A DNA stretch of 64,000 bases from assembly GCF_017980685.1 (NCBI RefSeq), contig NZ_JACXXO010000002.1:558001-622000 (forward strand), read 5' to 3'. Origin of the DNA: Pseudomonas iridis (lineage in GTDB: Bacteria > Pseudomonadota > Gammaproteobacteria > Pseudomonadales > Pseudomonadaceae). Positions 55,022-63,826 of the stretch are shown here, in pieces (position 1 is the stretch's first letter; every line of letters starts with the position of its first letter). A program made the position numbers and the translations under genes. The notes below the pieces were generated by a model. The model was not told the origin of the DNA, ran no database searches, and was given only the letters and a program-made list of their open reading frames with translations.

Positions 55022-56380
55022 TCAGGTACCGGCGATCAGCTGGCGAGCAGCCTGGCTGTGATCGGCGATCAGGCCTTTCAGATCCAGTCCTTCGACCTGG
55101 CCATCAACCACGCGCCACTTGCCGCCAATCATCACCCGATCCGCTCGATCTGCGCCGCACAGCAGCAGCGCCGAAATCGGATCGTGGCTGCCAGAGAAGC
55201 GCAGTTCATCGAGCTTGAACAATGCCAGATCAGCCTGTTTGCCCACCGCCAGCTCACCAATGTCGGTACGGCCCAACAGGCTCGCCGACCCCTTGGTCGC
55301 CCAGCCCAGCACGCGCTCAGGGGTAATTTTCTCGGCGCCATAACGCAGGCGCTGGATGTACAGCGCCTGACGCGCTTCAAGGATCATGTTCGACGCATCG
55401 TTGGACGCCGAGCCATCCACGCCCAGACCGAACAGCGCACCGGCGTCAGTCAAATCGATGCTTGGGCAAATGCCCGAGGCCAGACGCATGTTCGAGCTTG
55501 GGCAGTGACAGATGCCGGTGCCGGCCTGGCCGAGGCGGGCGATTTCGTCGGGGTTGAAGTGGATGCCGTGGGCCAGCCAGGTGCGCGGGCCGAGCCAGCC
55601 GACGCTGTCCAGATAGTCGACGGTGCGCAGGCCGAAACGCTGCAGGCAGAAATCTTCTTCGTCGAGGGTTTCGGCCAGGTGCGTGTGCAGGCGCACGTCG
55701 AGCTTATTCGCCAGTTCGGCGCTGGCCGACATGATTTCCGGAGTCACTGAAAACGGCGAGCATGGTGCCAGCGCGATCTGGATTTGCGCACCGTCGCCAC
55801 GCTCGTGGTACTCGTGGATCAGGCGCTGACTGTCGTCGAGAATCACCTGGCCTTCTTGCACGGTCTGCTGCGGCGGCAGGCCGCCGTCCTTCTCGCCGAG
55901 GCTCATCGAACCACGGGTGAGCATGGCGCGCATGCCCAGTTCACGCACGGTTTCGACTTGCACGTCGATGGCGTTTTCCAGGCCGTCCGGGAACAGGTAA
56001 TGATGGTCGGCAGCGGTGGTGCAACCCGACAGCAGCAACTCGGCCAAAGCGACTTTGGTGGCGAGGGCGAGTTTTTCCGGCGTCAGACGTGCCCACACCG
56101 GGTACAGGGTTTTCAGCCACGGGAACAACGGCTGATTGACCACCGGCGCCCAGGCGCGTGTCAGGGTTTGATAGAAGTGATGGTGGGTGTTGATCAGGCC
56201 CGGCAGGATCACATGCTCGCGGGCATCGAACACTTCATTGCACGGCGCTGACGGCTGTTGACCGGCGGCGAGCACTTCGACGATCACGCCGTCTTGCAGC
56301 ACCAGACCGCCACGGGCATCGAGCTCGTTGGAGGTGAAAATGGCGAGGGGGTTTTTTAACCAGGTACGGGTCGCAGGCAT
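55022..56380 (-). CDS. 8-oxoguanine deaminase
   Basis: A 452-residue amidohydrolase that converts 8-oxoguanine to uric acid, salvaging or detoxifying oxidised guanine. Motifs are HHHF in PGLINTHHHFYQ, HTHLAETLDEEDF, LAHGIHFNPDEI and the metal aspartate in GVDGSASNDASNM. These match the family of Pa0142 from P. aeruginosa, which I recall as biochemically characterised; ATZ/TRZ-type deaminases share the fold, so the substrate is an inference. The location with adenine deaminase and a purine-type transporter supports it. Confidence 0.9.
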   Translation of the reverse strand: MPATRTWLKNPLAIFTSNELDARGGLVLQDGVIVEVLAAGQQPSAPCNEVFDAREHVILPGLINTHHHFYQTLTRAWAPVVNQPLFPWLKTLYPVWARLTPEKLALATKVALAELLLSGCTTAADHHYLFPDGLENAIDVQVETVRELGMRAMLTRGSMSLGEKDGGLPPQQTVQEGQVILDDSQRLIHEYHERGDGAQIQIALAPCSPFSVTPEIMSASAELANKLDVRLHTHLAETLDEEDFCLQRFGLRTVDYLDSVGWLGPRTWLAHGIHFNPDEIARLGQAGTGICHCPSSNMRLASGICPSIDLTDAGALFGLGVDGSASNDASNMILEARQALYIQRLRYGAEKITPERVLGWATKGSASLLGRTDIGELAVGKQADLALFKLDELRFSGSHDPISALLLCGADRADRVMIGGKWRVVDGQVEGLDLKGLIADHSQAARQLIAGT

Positions 56381-56529
56381 TGTCGCCGGCTCCTCTGAAA
56401 GTGGGTTCAGGGTTGCCAGCTCAGTGTTGCCCTGTCTGCTGATCCAGGTTCGCCGCGACGGACGAGGTACGCAGTTTCAAACAAATCACTGCGTCGGGCA
56501 AGCCCCACCCGACAGGACACCGTTCATCC

Positions 56530-56623
56530 CTGTGGGAGCTGGCTTGCCAGCGAATGCGTCGGATCAGCCACCTTATGTGGCGACTGGTACTCCGTCATCG
56601 CGGGCAAGCCCGGCTCCCACAGG
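56530..56623. repeat. REP mixed inverted pair
   Basis: A GGAGCTGGCTTGCCAGCGAATG-type copy faces a CATCGCGGGCAAGCCCGGCTCC-type copy. They are two different REP variants in one element, between the SDR and 8-oxoguanine deaminase genes. Nothing else is seen in 56381-56633. Confidence 0.8.
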
Positions 56624-56633
56624 ATATGTGCAT

Positions 56634-57320
56634 TTACCAGGGAATGGTTTCGCCTTTGTAATTGATGAAGTGATGCCCACCCTTGCCGGTAAACGCATTC
56701 ACCTGATCAATCAGACCGCGTGTGCTGGTGTCCACATCAAGGTCAGCCCCTTCACCGCCCATGTCGGTCTTCACCCAACCCGGATGCAGCGACAGCACGG
56801 TCAGTTTCTGTTCGCCCAGTTGCGTGACAAAACTGTTGGTCATCGAGTTCAGCGCAGCCTTGCTCGCCTTGTACAGCGCCAGTTCCGGCGCATCCGGCAT
56901 GGTCACGCTGCCGAGTACCGAACTCATGAACGCCAGCACGCCGCTGCCATCGCGGATCTGTCCGGCAAAGCGTTGCGCCAGATTGATCGGCGCTACCGCG
57001 TTGGTGAAAAACAGCTGACCGACTTCCGCCAGGGTCGCGCCGCCTGGGGTCTGTATTGCCGGGCCTTTGACCCCGGCATTGACGAACAGCAGGTCGAAAG
57101 TTTCACCCTTCAACTGTTGGCTCAAGGCGATCACCGCTTGCTGGTCATCCATGTCGAGCTTCTCGATCCGCACGTTGCCCAGCGCTTGCAGCGCCTCGGC
57201 GTTCGAGGGATTGCGCACGGTGGCGGTCACTTGCCAGCCGTCGCCCAGCAGGGTCTTCACCAAGCCGAGGCCCAAGCCACGGGAGGCGCCGATAATCAGT
57301 GCATTTTTTGCCTGGGACAT
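56634..57320 (-). CDS. SDR family oxidoreductase
   Basis: A 228-residue short-chain dehydrogenase. The cofactor motif ALIIGASRGLGLGL opens the protein, NAG appears in FVNAGVKGP, and the catalytic Ser and Tyr-x3-Lys are in FMSSVLGSV and LYKASKAAL. The C-terminus (HHFINYKGETIPW) is typical of the csgA/YdfG-like group. AAGGAA precedes the ATG. It lies 17 bases downstream of a MerR regulator on the same strand, so they probably form one unit. The substrate is unknown. Confidence 0.9.
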   Translation of the reverse strand: MSQAKNALIIGASRGLGLGLVKTLLGDGWQVTATVRNPSNAEALQALGNVRIEKLDMDDQQAVIALSQQLKGETFDLLFVNAGVKGPAIQTPGGATLAEVGQLFFTNAVAPINLAQRFAGQIRDGSGVLAFMSSVLGSVTMPDAPELALYKASKAALNSMTNSFVTQLGEQKLTVLSLHPGWVKTDMGGEGADLDVDTSTRGLIDQVNAFTGKGGHHFINYKGETIPW

Positions 57321-57337
57321 GATGGGTTCCTTGAAAA

Positions 57338-57694
57338 TTATCGTTCAGGGTTCAATGGACAGGCCTGACCGAGCCGTAGTTGCAGCTCATGTCGTAGCGC
57401 GTCGAGTTCGCTCATGCGGGTTTCAATCAGTTGTAGCTTGTCGCGCAGCAATTGCGCCACAGCGTTTTGCGGATCGGGCGTGTTCCACAGTGCGGCAACG
57501 CTGTCGCCGATCTCGCCGAGGGTAAAACCCAAACGCTGCGCCGTCCTGATGTAGAGCACCAGTTGCAGCATTTCCGGCGGGTAGTCGCGATAACCATTGG
57601 CACTGCGTTGCGCCGCGATCAATCCGCGTTGCTCATAGAAACGCAGCGTGTCGCGACTGACTGCGCTGGCCTGTGCCAATTCACCGATGCGCAT
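57338..57694 (-). CDS. MerR-family transcriptional regulator
   Basis: A 118-residue regulator with the MerR head (MRIGELAQASAVSRDTLRFYEQRGLI), the wing segment (NGYRDYPPEML) and a dimerisation helix. It ends in a single-Cys tail (QACPLNPER) and has no metal-loop cysteine pair, so it is not a classical metal sensor. ATG 57694 gives the canonical start. A MerR-type 19-base-spacer dyad lies just upstream, pointing to the divergent membrane-protein gene, which is probably a target. The SDR gene follows it on the same transcript. Confidence 0.9.
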   Translation of the reverse strand: MRIGELAQASAVSRDTLRFYEQRGLIAAQRSANGYRDYPPEMLQLVLYIRTAQRLGFTLGEIGDSVAALWNTPDPQNAVAQLLRDKLQLIETRMSELDALRHELQLRLGQACPLNPER

Positions 57695-57715
57695 TTGTGA
57701 TGCTCTGAAGAGGGC

Positions 57716-57746
57716 TTGACCCTGGAGCATACTCCAGGCTTTACCG
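57716..57746 (+). promoter_or_regulatory. MerR-type promoter dyad between the MerR and membrane-protein genes
   Basis: TTGACC (57716-57721), a 19-base spacer and TTACCG (57741-57746) form a MerR-class promoter. It overlaps a perfect inverted repeat CCTGGAG-n4-CTCCAGG (57721-57738). It points toward the 144-residue membrane protein and lies 22 bases before the MerR start on the other strand, so it may also serve autoregulation. Confidence 0.75.
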
Positions 57747-57778
57747 TGGTTGCTCCTCAAATTTCTGGAGCAGGGACG

Positions 57779-58213
57779 ATGTGGACTTCAACACAATATC
57801 GAAACGTGGTGCGCGGCAGCGCCTGGTACGACCTGATCGTCACGGCTGCGTTTGTGACGCCGTGGAGTTTTGCCGCGTTGCACGGAGTTTTGACCGCGCT
57901 CGGTCAGGCGCTGGATCTGCCCGGTGAGTTGCCGGCGTTCGCGCCGATGCACATGTTGATGGCGAATCTTTTGGGCTCGGTGGTTTGTGTGTGGGCGGTG
58001 CTGCGGATTCGTGATCCGCAGGCGCGTTATGGACGTTATGACGCGGTGGCGCGGTTTCTGTTTGCGGCTTGGCAGGGGTATGCCCTGGTCCATGGCGCCA
58101 GTTCGATTCTGCTGATTTTCCTCGTCTTCGAACTGGCGTGGGGCATTGCTCAGGTTTTGCCTGTTCGGGCCCCATCGCTGGCAAGCCAGCTCCCACAGGT
58201 TCCTGTTGTGTGA
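57779..58213 (+). CDS. Small four-helix membrane protein with REP-derived C-terminus
   Basis: A 144-residue protein with about four membrane helices (for example LIVTAAFVTPWSFAALHGVL and MLMANLLGSVVCVWAVL). No family was recognised. CAGGGA precedes ATG 57779; the frame runs on to 58213. The last 13 residues, from PSLASQLPQ, are coded by a REP element (58174-58199), so the native end was probably lost when the repeat inserted. It diverges from the MerR gene and sits under a MerR-type promoter. Confidence 0.72.
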   Translation: MWTSTQYRNVVRGSAWYDLIVTAAFVTPWSFAALHGVLTALGQALDLPGELPAFAPMHMLMANLLGSVVCVWAVLRIRDPQARYGRYDAVARFLFAAWQGYALVHGASSILLIFLVFELAWGIAQVLPVRAPSLASQLPQVPVV

Positions 58214-58266
58214 CATGGACCTCGTTCACACCCGAGATCCTTGTGGGAGCTGGCTTGCCAGCGATG
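58174..58266. repeat. REP inverted pair, left copy inside a gene
   Basis: ATCGCTGGCAAGCCAGCTCC (58174 onward) and TGTGGGAGCTGGCTTGCCAG (58242 onward) are inverted copies. The left one is translated as the end of the membrane protein. Confidence 0.85.
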
Positions 58267-58286
58267 ATGCCCGTGAAATCACCGCA

Positions 58287-59213
58287 TTAATGCCCCGACT
58301 GCCACGGCTGCCCCAACGACACCGGCGCATACAACCGTGTCCGCAGTGCATCGCGCGACAACAACACCAGCACCACAATCGTCGCCACGTACGGCAGCAT
58401 CGCCAGCAGGCTCGACGGAATCGCCAGCCCCAACCCCTGCGCCACCAGGTGCAGGATGCTGGCGAGGCCAAACAGATACGCCCCAAGCAACAACCGCCAC
58501 ACCCGCCAACTGGCAAACACCACCAGCGCCAAGGCAATCCAGCCACGCCCGGCAGTCATGTTTTCCGCCCACATCGGCGTGTACGCCAGCGACAGATACG
58601 CCCCGGCCAGCCCGGCCATCGCGCCGCCGAAAAGCACCGCCAAGGTGCGCACGGTCAACACCGGCAAGCCCATCGCACTGGCCGCATCCGGGTTCTCGCC
58701 GACCGCTTGAATGATCAGCCCGACACGGCTTTTGATGATCACCCACGCCACCAAGGCAAACAGCCCGAACGACAGATACACCAGCAGATCCTGCGCGAAC
58801 AGCATCCGCCCGATCAGCGGGATTTCACTCAGATACGGAATCGCCAACGGCTCGAATCCAGCCAATGGTTTGCCGACCCACGCCGCCCCCACGAAAGTCG
58901 ACAACCCCACGCCAAAAATCGTCAGGGCCAACCCGGTCGCTACCTGATTGGCGTTGAACACCAGCGCCACCAAAGCAAACAGTGACGACAGCAGCATCCC
59001 GGCGAGCATCGCCAGCAATACGCCGAGCCACAGGTTGCCGCTGTTGAGCGCGACGATAAAACCGATCACCGCACCAAACAGCATCATCCCTTCCTGCCCG
59101 AGGTTGAGCACGCCGCTCTTCTCGCAGATCAGTTCACCCAGCGCCACCAACAGCAGCGGCGTGCCGCAACGCACCATCGCGAAGAAAATATTGCTCAGCA
59201 GATCGATATCCAT
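58287..59213 (-). CDS. ABC transporter permease (BMP/nucleoside type), second subunit
   Basis: A 308-residue inner-membrane permease with about eight to nine helices. The segment SGVLNLGQEGMMLFGAVIGF is the LivM/BmpC-type permease motif. It probably pairs with the other permease to move purines imported from the BMP-type binding protein. I use ATG 59213, whose A overlaps the upstream stop (TGATG). A GTG three bases earlier is an equally possible start, with a four-base overlap. It is the last gene of the ABC unit. Confidence 0.9.
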   Translation of the reverse strand: MDIDLLSNIFFAMVRCGTPLLLVALGELICEKSGVLNLGQEGMMLFGAVIGFIVALNSGNLWLGVLLAMLAGMLLSSLFALVALVFNANQVATGLALTIFGVGLSTFVGAAWVGKPLAGFEPLAIPYLSEIPLIGRMLFAQDLLVYLSFGLFALVAWVIIKSRVGLIIQAVGENPDAASAMGLPVLTVRTLAVLFGGAMAGLAGAYLSLAYTPMWAENMTAGRGWIALALVVFASWRVWRLLLGAYLFGLASILHLVAQGLGLAIPSSLLAMLPYVATIVVLVLLSRDALRTRLYAPVSLGQPWQSGH

Positions 59214-60319
59214 CACAGCGCTCCGGCGGTTACGGTGGGGGTCTGTGTGCGCCGTGCCCAGCGCAGATTCAGGCGTGGCCGATAGAGAATCAGCACATCA
59301 CTGGCGAGCAGGAAAAACAGCATCATTCCCTGAAACAGTTGCGTGATCGCCTGCGGCAGATTGAGGCTCATCTGCGCGTTCTCGCCCCCGATGTACAGCA
59401 GCGCCATCAGCAGACTGGAGAACAGAATCCCGATGGGGTTGAGCCGCCCAAGAAACGCCACGGTGATCGCCGCGTAGCCGTAACCCGGTGACACTTGCGG
59501 CACCAATTGGCCGATGGGGCCGGTGACTTCGCAGACCCCGGCAAGCCCCGCGAGCCCGCCGCTGATCAACAGGGCAAGCCAGATCAAACGCTTCTCGCGA
59601 AAGCCGACGAACCCTGCCGCACGCTTGTCCAGCCCGAGCACTTTGATCTGGAAGCCGATAAAACTTTTCTGCAACAACACCCACACCGCGACTAGCGCGA
59701 GCAGGGCGAAATACACCCCGGCATGCACGCGGCCATCCTCCAGCAACAGCGGCAAACGACTGGCGTCGCCGAACATTGCCGACTCGGGAAAATTGAAACC
59801 AGCGGGGTCCTTCAGCGGCCCATGTACGCAGAACAGCAGCAAGTTCAGCGCGATGTAATTGAGCATGATGCTGGTGAGGATTTCGTTGGCGTTGAAGCGT
59901 GTGCGCAGCCATGCGGTGAGCCCCGCCCATGCGGCGCCGGCGAGGGTACCGGTCAGCAGAATCAGCACCAGCGCCCAACGGCTTTGCATGTCGATGATAT
60001 TCACCGCCAAGGCACTGCCGGCGAGCGCGCCCAGCAGCAATTGACCTTCGGCGCCGATATTCCAGATTCGCGCTTGGTAGGCCACCGCCAGGCCCAGCGC
60101 GCAGAGCAGAATCGGCAAGGCTTTGACCAGCAATTCCGAAACACCGTACAAGTCGCTGACCGGCGCGATCAGCAGCGTGTGCAAGGTTTGCAGCGGATCA
60201 TGACCGAGGGCGATGAACAGCAGCGAACCGCAACCGAGCGTCAGCGCCGCCGCCAACAGCGGTGAGCACCAGAGCATCAGGCGCGATTGCTGGCCACGGG
60301 GTTCGAGGGAAAGCAGCAT
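59213..60319 (-). CDS. ABC transporter permease (BMP/nucleoside type), first subunit
   Basis: A 368-residue permease with about ten hydrophobic helices. IWNIGAEGQLLLGALAGSAL is the permease signature of BmpB/YufP-type nucleoside transporters. ATG 60319 has GGAG upstream; the longer frame into the ATPase end has no such site. It starts 13 bases past the ATPase stop and overlaps the second permease gene by one base, so the three form one operon. Confidence 0.92.
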   Translation of the reverse strand: MLLSLEPRGQQSRLMLWCSPLLAAALTLGCGSLLFIALGHDPLQTLHTLLIAPVSDLYGVSELLVKALPILLCALGLAVAYQARIWNIGAEGQLLLGALAGSALAVNIIDMQSRWALVLILLTGTLAGAAWAGLTAWLRTRFNANEILTSIMLNYIALNLLLFCVHGPLKDPAGFNFPESAMFGDASRLPLLLEDGRVHAGVYFALLALVAVWVLLQKSFIGFQIKVLGLDKRAAGFVGFREKRLIWLALLISGGLAGLAGVCEVTGPIGQLVPQVSPGYGYAAITVAFLGRLNPIGILFSSLLMALLYIGGENAQMSLNLPQAITQLFQGMMLFFLLASDVLILYRPRLNLRWARRTQTPTVTAGAL

Positions 60320-60332
60320 GTTTGAAACTCCG

Positions 60333-61880
60333 TTAAACCGTGGCGTGTTGTTGAGGGGTATCGAACTGACCGGCCATCCAGCCGCCGACGTCACTCAGTT
60401 GCGTGTCCGTGGTGTTTTGCAGCGCCGACAGCTTGCCGCCGCACAAGGCGCCGAGGCGGTCGCTGATCTGGAACAGTTCATCGAGGTCTTCGGAAATCAC
60501 CAGAATCGCCGCGCCGGCATCGCGCAAGGCGATCAACGCGCGGTGGATGGTCGCGGCGGCGCCGACGTCCACGCCCCAGGTCGGGTGCGCGGCGATCAGC
60601 AGTTTTGGTTGCTGGAGGATTTCCCGGCCGAGGATGAATTTCTGTAGATTGCCGCCGGACAGGCTGCGGGCGGCGGTTTGCGTATTCGGCGTTTTTACCC
60701 CGAAGCGTTGAATGATTTGCCGGGCGAGGGCATCGACTTTGCCGCGTTCGATCAAACCGTTGCTCACCAGCCCTTGTTGAAAGGCTGTCAGCAGCGCGTT
60801 GTCGGCCAGACTCAGCTCTGGCACCGCGCCATGGCCGAGGCGCTCGGCCGGGACGAAAGCCAGACCGAGTCTGCGTCGTGCATCGGGGCGTAAATCAGCA
60901 ACGGCCTGATGACCGAAACGAATCGTTTCGGCCTCGACCCGTGACAGCGTTTGCTCGCCACTGAGCAGGGCAAGCAATTCGTCCTGACCATTGCCCGCGA
61001 CCCCGGCGATGCCAACGATTTCACCGCTGCGCACCTGCAAGTCGATGCCTGCCAGTGAGCAGCCAAACGGGTCCGGGTTATGCCAACTCAAACCGCTGAT
61101 CTGCAAAAACACCGCGCCACCGCTGACCTTCTGATAGTCGCCAATCAACGCCGCCGCTTCGCCCACCATCATCTGCGCCAACTGTTGATCCGAGCATTCG
61201 GCCGGTACGCAATGCCCGGCCACCCGCCCGCCGCGCAACACCGTTGCGCTGTGGCACAAGGCGCGAACCTCTCCGAGCTTGTGGCTGATAAACAAAATGC
61301 TGCACCCCTCAGCGGCGAGACGGCGCAGGGTGATGAACAAATCGTCGGCCTCCTGCGGCGTCAGCACCGAAGTCGGTTCGTCGAGAATCAGCAGACGGAT
61401 GTCTTGCATCAGGCAGCGAATGATTTCCACCCGTTGCCGCTCGCCAATCGACAGGCTGTGGACAAGTCGCTCAGGCTCCAGCGCCATGCCGTAGCGCCGC
61501 GACACTTCGCGAATCTTTGGCTCAAGCTGTTTCGGAGTGCCCGCTGCCGCACCCATCGCCAAGGCAATGTTCTGCGCCACGCTGAGGGTTTCGAACAGCG
61601 AGAAATGTTGAAAGACCATGCCGATCCCCAGCTGTCGCGCCTGGGCCGGGTTGCGCATGTTCACGCGCTGACCTTGCCAGAGCATCTCGCCCGCGTCGGC
61701 CTGAGTGACGCCGTGGATGATCTTCATCAGCGTGCTTTTGCCTGCGCCGTTTTCACCGAGCAAGGCATGGATTTCACCGGGCGCAATGCTCAGATCAATA
61801 GCGTCATTGGCCAGACATCCGGGGTAGCGTTTGCTGATATGGCGCAGTTGCAGGCGCGGGACAGGAGGGGCGATGGGCAT
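60333..61880 (-). CDS. Double ABC transporter ATPase (BMP/nucleoside type)
   Basis: A 515-residue protein with two fused ATPase domains. The first (about 10-245) has Walker A GENGAGKSTLMK, signature LSIGERQRVE and Walker B LLILDEPTSVLTP. The second (about 270-500) has a degenerate Walker A (GVAGNGQDELLAL), a LSGGNLQKF signature and Walker B-like LLIAAHPTWGVD. This layout is that of BmpA/YufO and sugar-type ATPases. ATG 61880 starts MPIAPPVPRLQLR. It heads the permease operon. The binding protein is encoded 7 kb away at 52444. Confidence 0.92.
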   Translation of the reverse strand: MPIAPPVPRLQLRHISKRYPGCLANDAIDLSIAPGEIHALLGENGAGKSTLMKIIHGVTQADAGEMLWQGQRVNMRNPAQARQLGIGMVFQHFSLFETLSVAQNIALAMGAAAGTPKQLEPKIREVSRRYGMALEPERLVHSLSIGERQRVEIIRCLMQDIRLLILDEPTSVLTPQEADDLFITLRRLAAEGCSILFISHKLGEVRALCHSATVLRGGRVAGHCVPAECSDQQLAQMMVGEAAALIGDYQKVSGGAVFLQISGLSWHNPDPFGCSLAGIDLQVRSGEIVGIAGVAGNGQDELLALLSGEQTLSRVEAETIRFGHQAVADLRPDARRRLGLAFVPAERLGHGAVPELSLADNALLTAFQQGLVSNGLIERGKVDALARQIIQRFGVKTPNTQTAARSLSGGNLQKFILGREILQQPKLLIAAHPTWGVDVGAAATIHRALIALRDAGAAILVISEDLDELFQISDRLGALCGGKLSALQNTTDTQLSDVGGWMAGQFDTPQQHATV

Positions 61881-62498
61881 GACAGGCTCGACTTGCTTGG
61901 AGTTGTGCCTGTGGATAAAGCAATTTCCTGGCCATTGAGTCAGGAACACCTGAAGACACCTATTCTTTGCGCCTGTCGCAGAGCACTTGCAGTAAATTCG
62001 GCATAACAACGAGCACCACTTGGGGGCGAGGCCGTTGATCAAGCTCCACTTTTGCCCGCAGGCAACTGATCAAAAAACGAGCAACTGCGTCGGAGCTATG
62101 TGCAATCTGCAACTGCGCCAGTCATGAACGGCTTATCCACAGGTTGTTCCACAGTATTTGTGCGCAACATGGAATCAAGGGCATAAGCACCGTGGTGCTT
62201 TCTTCTAATGGTGATAAACCAAGATAACTGATTGTTTTTGCGTGGGATTTTCATTTCGTCGGGGGAATTGAACGAAAAGTGAACAAATCGCGCAAAGCCG
62301 CATGACAGAAGGGTTACAGCGGTATGTGCTCAGGTTATCCACAGCCGGGTGCACAGCCGATGTGGGCAAGTCCGGGTAATAACGGAAAAGGGTGATGCCC
62401 TAAAAGATCGCAGCCTTCGGCAGCTCCTACAGGGGAATGCATTTCAAGTGTAGGAGCTGCGGAACGCTCGGGCCGCGATCGGACGATCTTTTGATCTT
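61881..62498. promoter_or_regulatory. 618-base gap with three perfect DnaA-box matches
   Basis: No gene was found. Perfect TTATCCACA 9-mers lie at 61910-61918 (minus), 62133-62141 (plus) and 62335-62343 (plus), about 200-220 bases apart. A looser TGTTCCACA sits at 62145-62153. The rest is AT-richer than the flanks and should carry the promoter of the ATPase-permease operon. The repeat at 62403-62499 occupies the right end. Confidence 0.5.
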
Positions 62499-62499
62499 T
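62403..62499. repeat. Inverted pair of GTAGGAGCTGCCGAAGGCTGCGATC repeat
   Basis: Second-family arms, the right one of the GCGGCCCGAGC-type variant, lie directly after the YigZ stop. It is likely a 3' hairpin for that gene. Confidence 0.8.
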
Positions 62500-63080
62500 T
62501 ATCGTTGAAGCAAAATCCGCCCACGACTCAAATCGGCTAGCTGCGTTTGCAAGACCTCGATCTGCGCTTCTCCCACAGCTAACTTCAACTCAACGCCGTT
62601 TGCCGTGAAGTTTTCTTCGACAATCAACCCATCCAGATCCGCCACCCGCAGCTTCACCAACGCCAACTCGGCAAAGCCGCAGGCACAACGCAATGGTACG
62701 CGGCTGATCAACTCGACTTTCGCCGCCGTTTGCAGGCACTTGTTCGCACCCCCGCCATAGGCTCGCGCCAAACCGCCAGTGCCCAGTTGAATGCCGCCGT
62801 ACCAGCGGATCACCAGCACCGCGACCTGATCGCAATCCTGCGCTTCAATCGCTGCCAGAATCGGTCGCCCGGCCGTGCCGCCCGGTTCGCCGTCGTCATT
62901 GCTGCGATATTGATCGCCGAGTTTCCACGCCCAGCAATTGTGCGAGGCGTTCAAGTCGCTGTGCTGTTCGAAGAACGCCTGCGCGTCAGCGGAACTGTTG
63001 ATGGGGGCAGCGAAAGTGATAAAGCGGCTTTTGCGAATCTCTTCGCGGTACTCGCAAAAACCGCTGAGGGTGAAAGGCAT
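62499..63080 (-). CDS. yigZ: YigZ/IMPACT family protein
   Basis: A 193-residue protein of the YigZ family (UPF0029), related to the eukaryotic translation regulator IMPACT. The conserved N-terminal block SRFITFAAPINSSADAQAFFEQH and the middle motif GEPGGTAGRPILAAIEAQ...VVIRWYGGIQLGTGGLARAYGG are clear. A small C-terminal domain follows. Its exact role is unsettled; some homologues have been described with proteolytic or nucleic-acid-binding features. It starts seven bases after the TetR gene, so they are probably co-transcribed. Confidence 0.92.
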   Translation of the reverse strand: MPFTLSGFCEYREEIRKSRFITFAAPINSSADAQAFFEQHSDLNASHNCWAWKLGDQYRSNDDGEPGGTAGRPILAAIEAQDCDQVAVLVIRWYGGIQLGTGGLARAYGGGANKCLQTAAKVELISRVPLRCACGFAELALVKLRVADLDGLIVEENFTANGVELKLAVGEAQIEVLQTQLADLSRGRILLQR

Positions 63081-63087
63081 AAACGTC

Positions 63088-63738
63088 TTATAGAGAAGGA
63101 GTGAGGCCGCAGCCTTTGAGAATGATGCGGATCAGGTTGTTGCCGGCGTCTTCCATGTCCTGCTTGGTCAACTTGCTGCGCCCGCTGACGCGGCAGATCT
63201 GCGTGGCGAAGTCGGCGTAGTGCTGGGTGCTGCCCCACAACAGGAAGATCAGGTGCACCGGGTCGACCGGGTCCATTTTGCCGGCATCGATCCACGCCTG
63301 AAACACCGCCGCGCGGCCCTGGAACCAGGCGCGGTAATCCTGATTGAAATACTCGCTCAGGCATTCGCCGCCGCTGATCACTTCCATCGCAAAGATTCGC
63401 GAGGCTTGTGGCTGGCGGCGCGAGTATTCCATTTTGGCGCGAATGTAACGGGTCAGCGCTTCGGCCGGATCGTCTTCGGCGGTGAGGGTGTTGAAGGTGC
63501 TGTCCCACAACTCGATGATGTTGCTCAGCACCGCCACGTACAGCCCCAATTTGTTGGTGAAGTAGTAATGCAGGTTAGCCTTGGGCAACCCGGCATTCTG
63601 GGCGATGGTGTTCATGCTGGTGCCTTTGTACCCGTGGCGGGCAAACTCGTCTTCGGCGGCTTTGAGAATGGTCTCTTCGTTCTTCTGACGAATGCGGCTG
63701 GCGGGCTTGCCGCCGTGAGCGGGGACTTCAAAGGTCAT
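63088..63738 (-). CDS. TetR-family regulator, RutR-like
   Basis: A 216-residue repressor with an N-terminal TetR helix-turn-helix (about 15-65; LKAAEDEFARHGYKGTSMNTIAQ then AGLPKANLHYYFTNKLGLY). The long C-terminal domain matches the TetR_C YcdC/RutR group, including STQHYADFATQI. E. coli RutR binds uracil and controls pyrimidine catabolism. Here the neighbouring purine transporters suggest a nucleobase ligand, but this is inference. ATG 63738 has GGAAG upstream. It is 88 bases from the NCS2 permease stop. Confidence 0.88.
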   Translation of the reverse strand: MTFEVPAHGGKPASRIRQKNEETILKAAEDEFARHGYKGTSMNTIAQNAGLPKANLHYYFTNKLGLYVAVLSNIIELWDSTFNTLTAEDDPAEALTRYIRAKMEYSRRQPQASRIFAMEVISGGECLSEYFNQDYRAWFQGRAAVFQAWIDAGKMDPVDPVHLIFLLWGSTQHYADFATQICRVSGRSKLTKQDMEDAGNNLIRIILKGCGLTPSL

Positions 63739-63826
63739 AGGCACTTCCGGGTTTGTCTGTGGGTGCAACCAGTTGCGTTGATAGCGCACCCACAAGCATC
63801 CGACAAGTCCTCAGGCGATAAAACCG

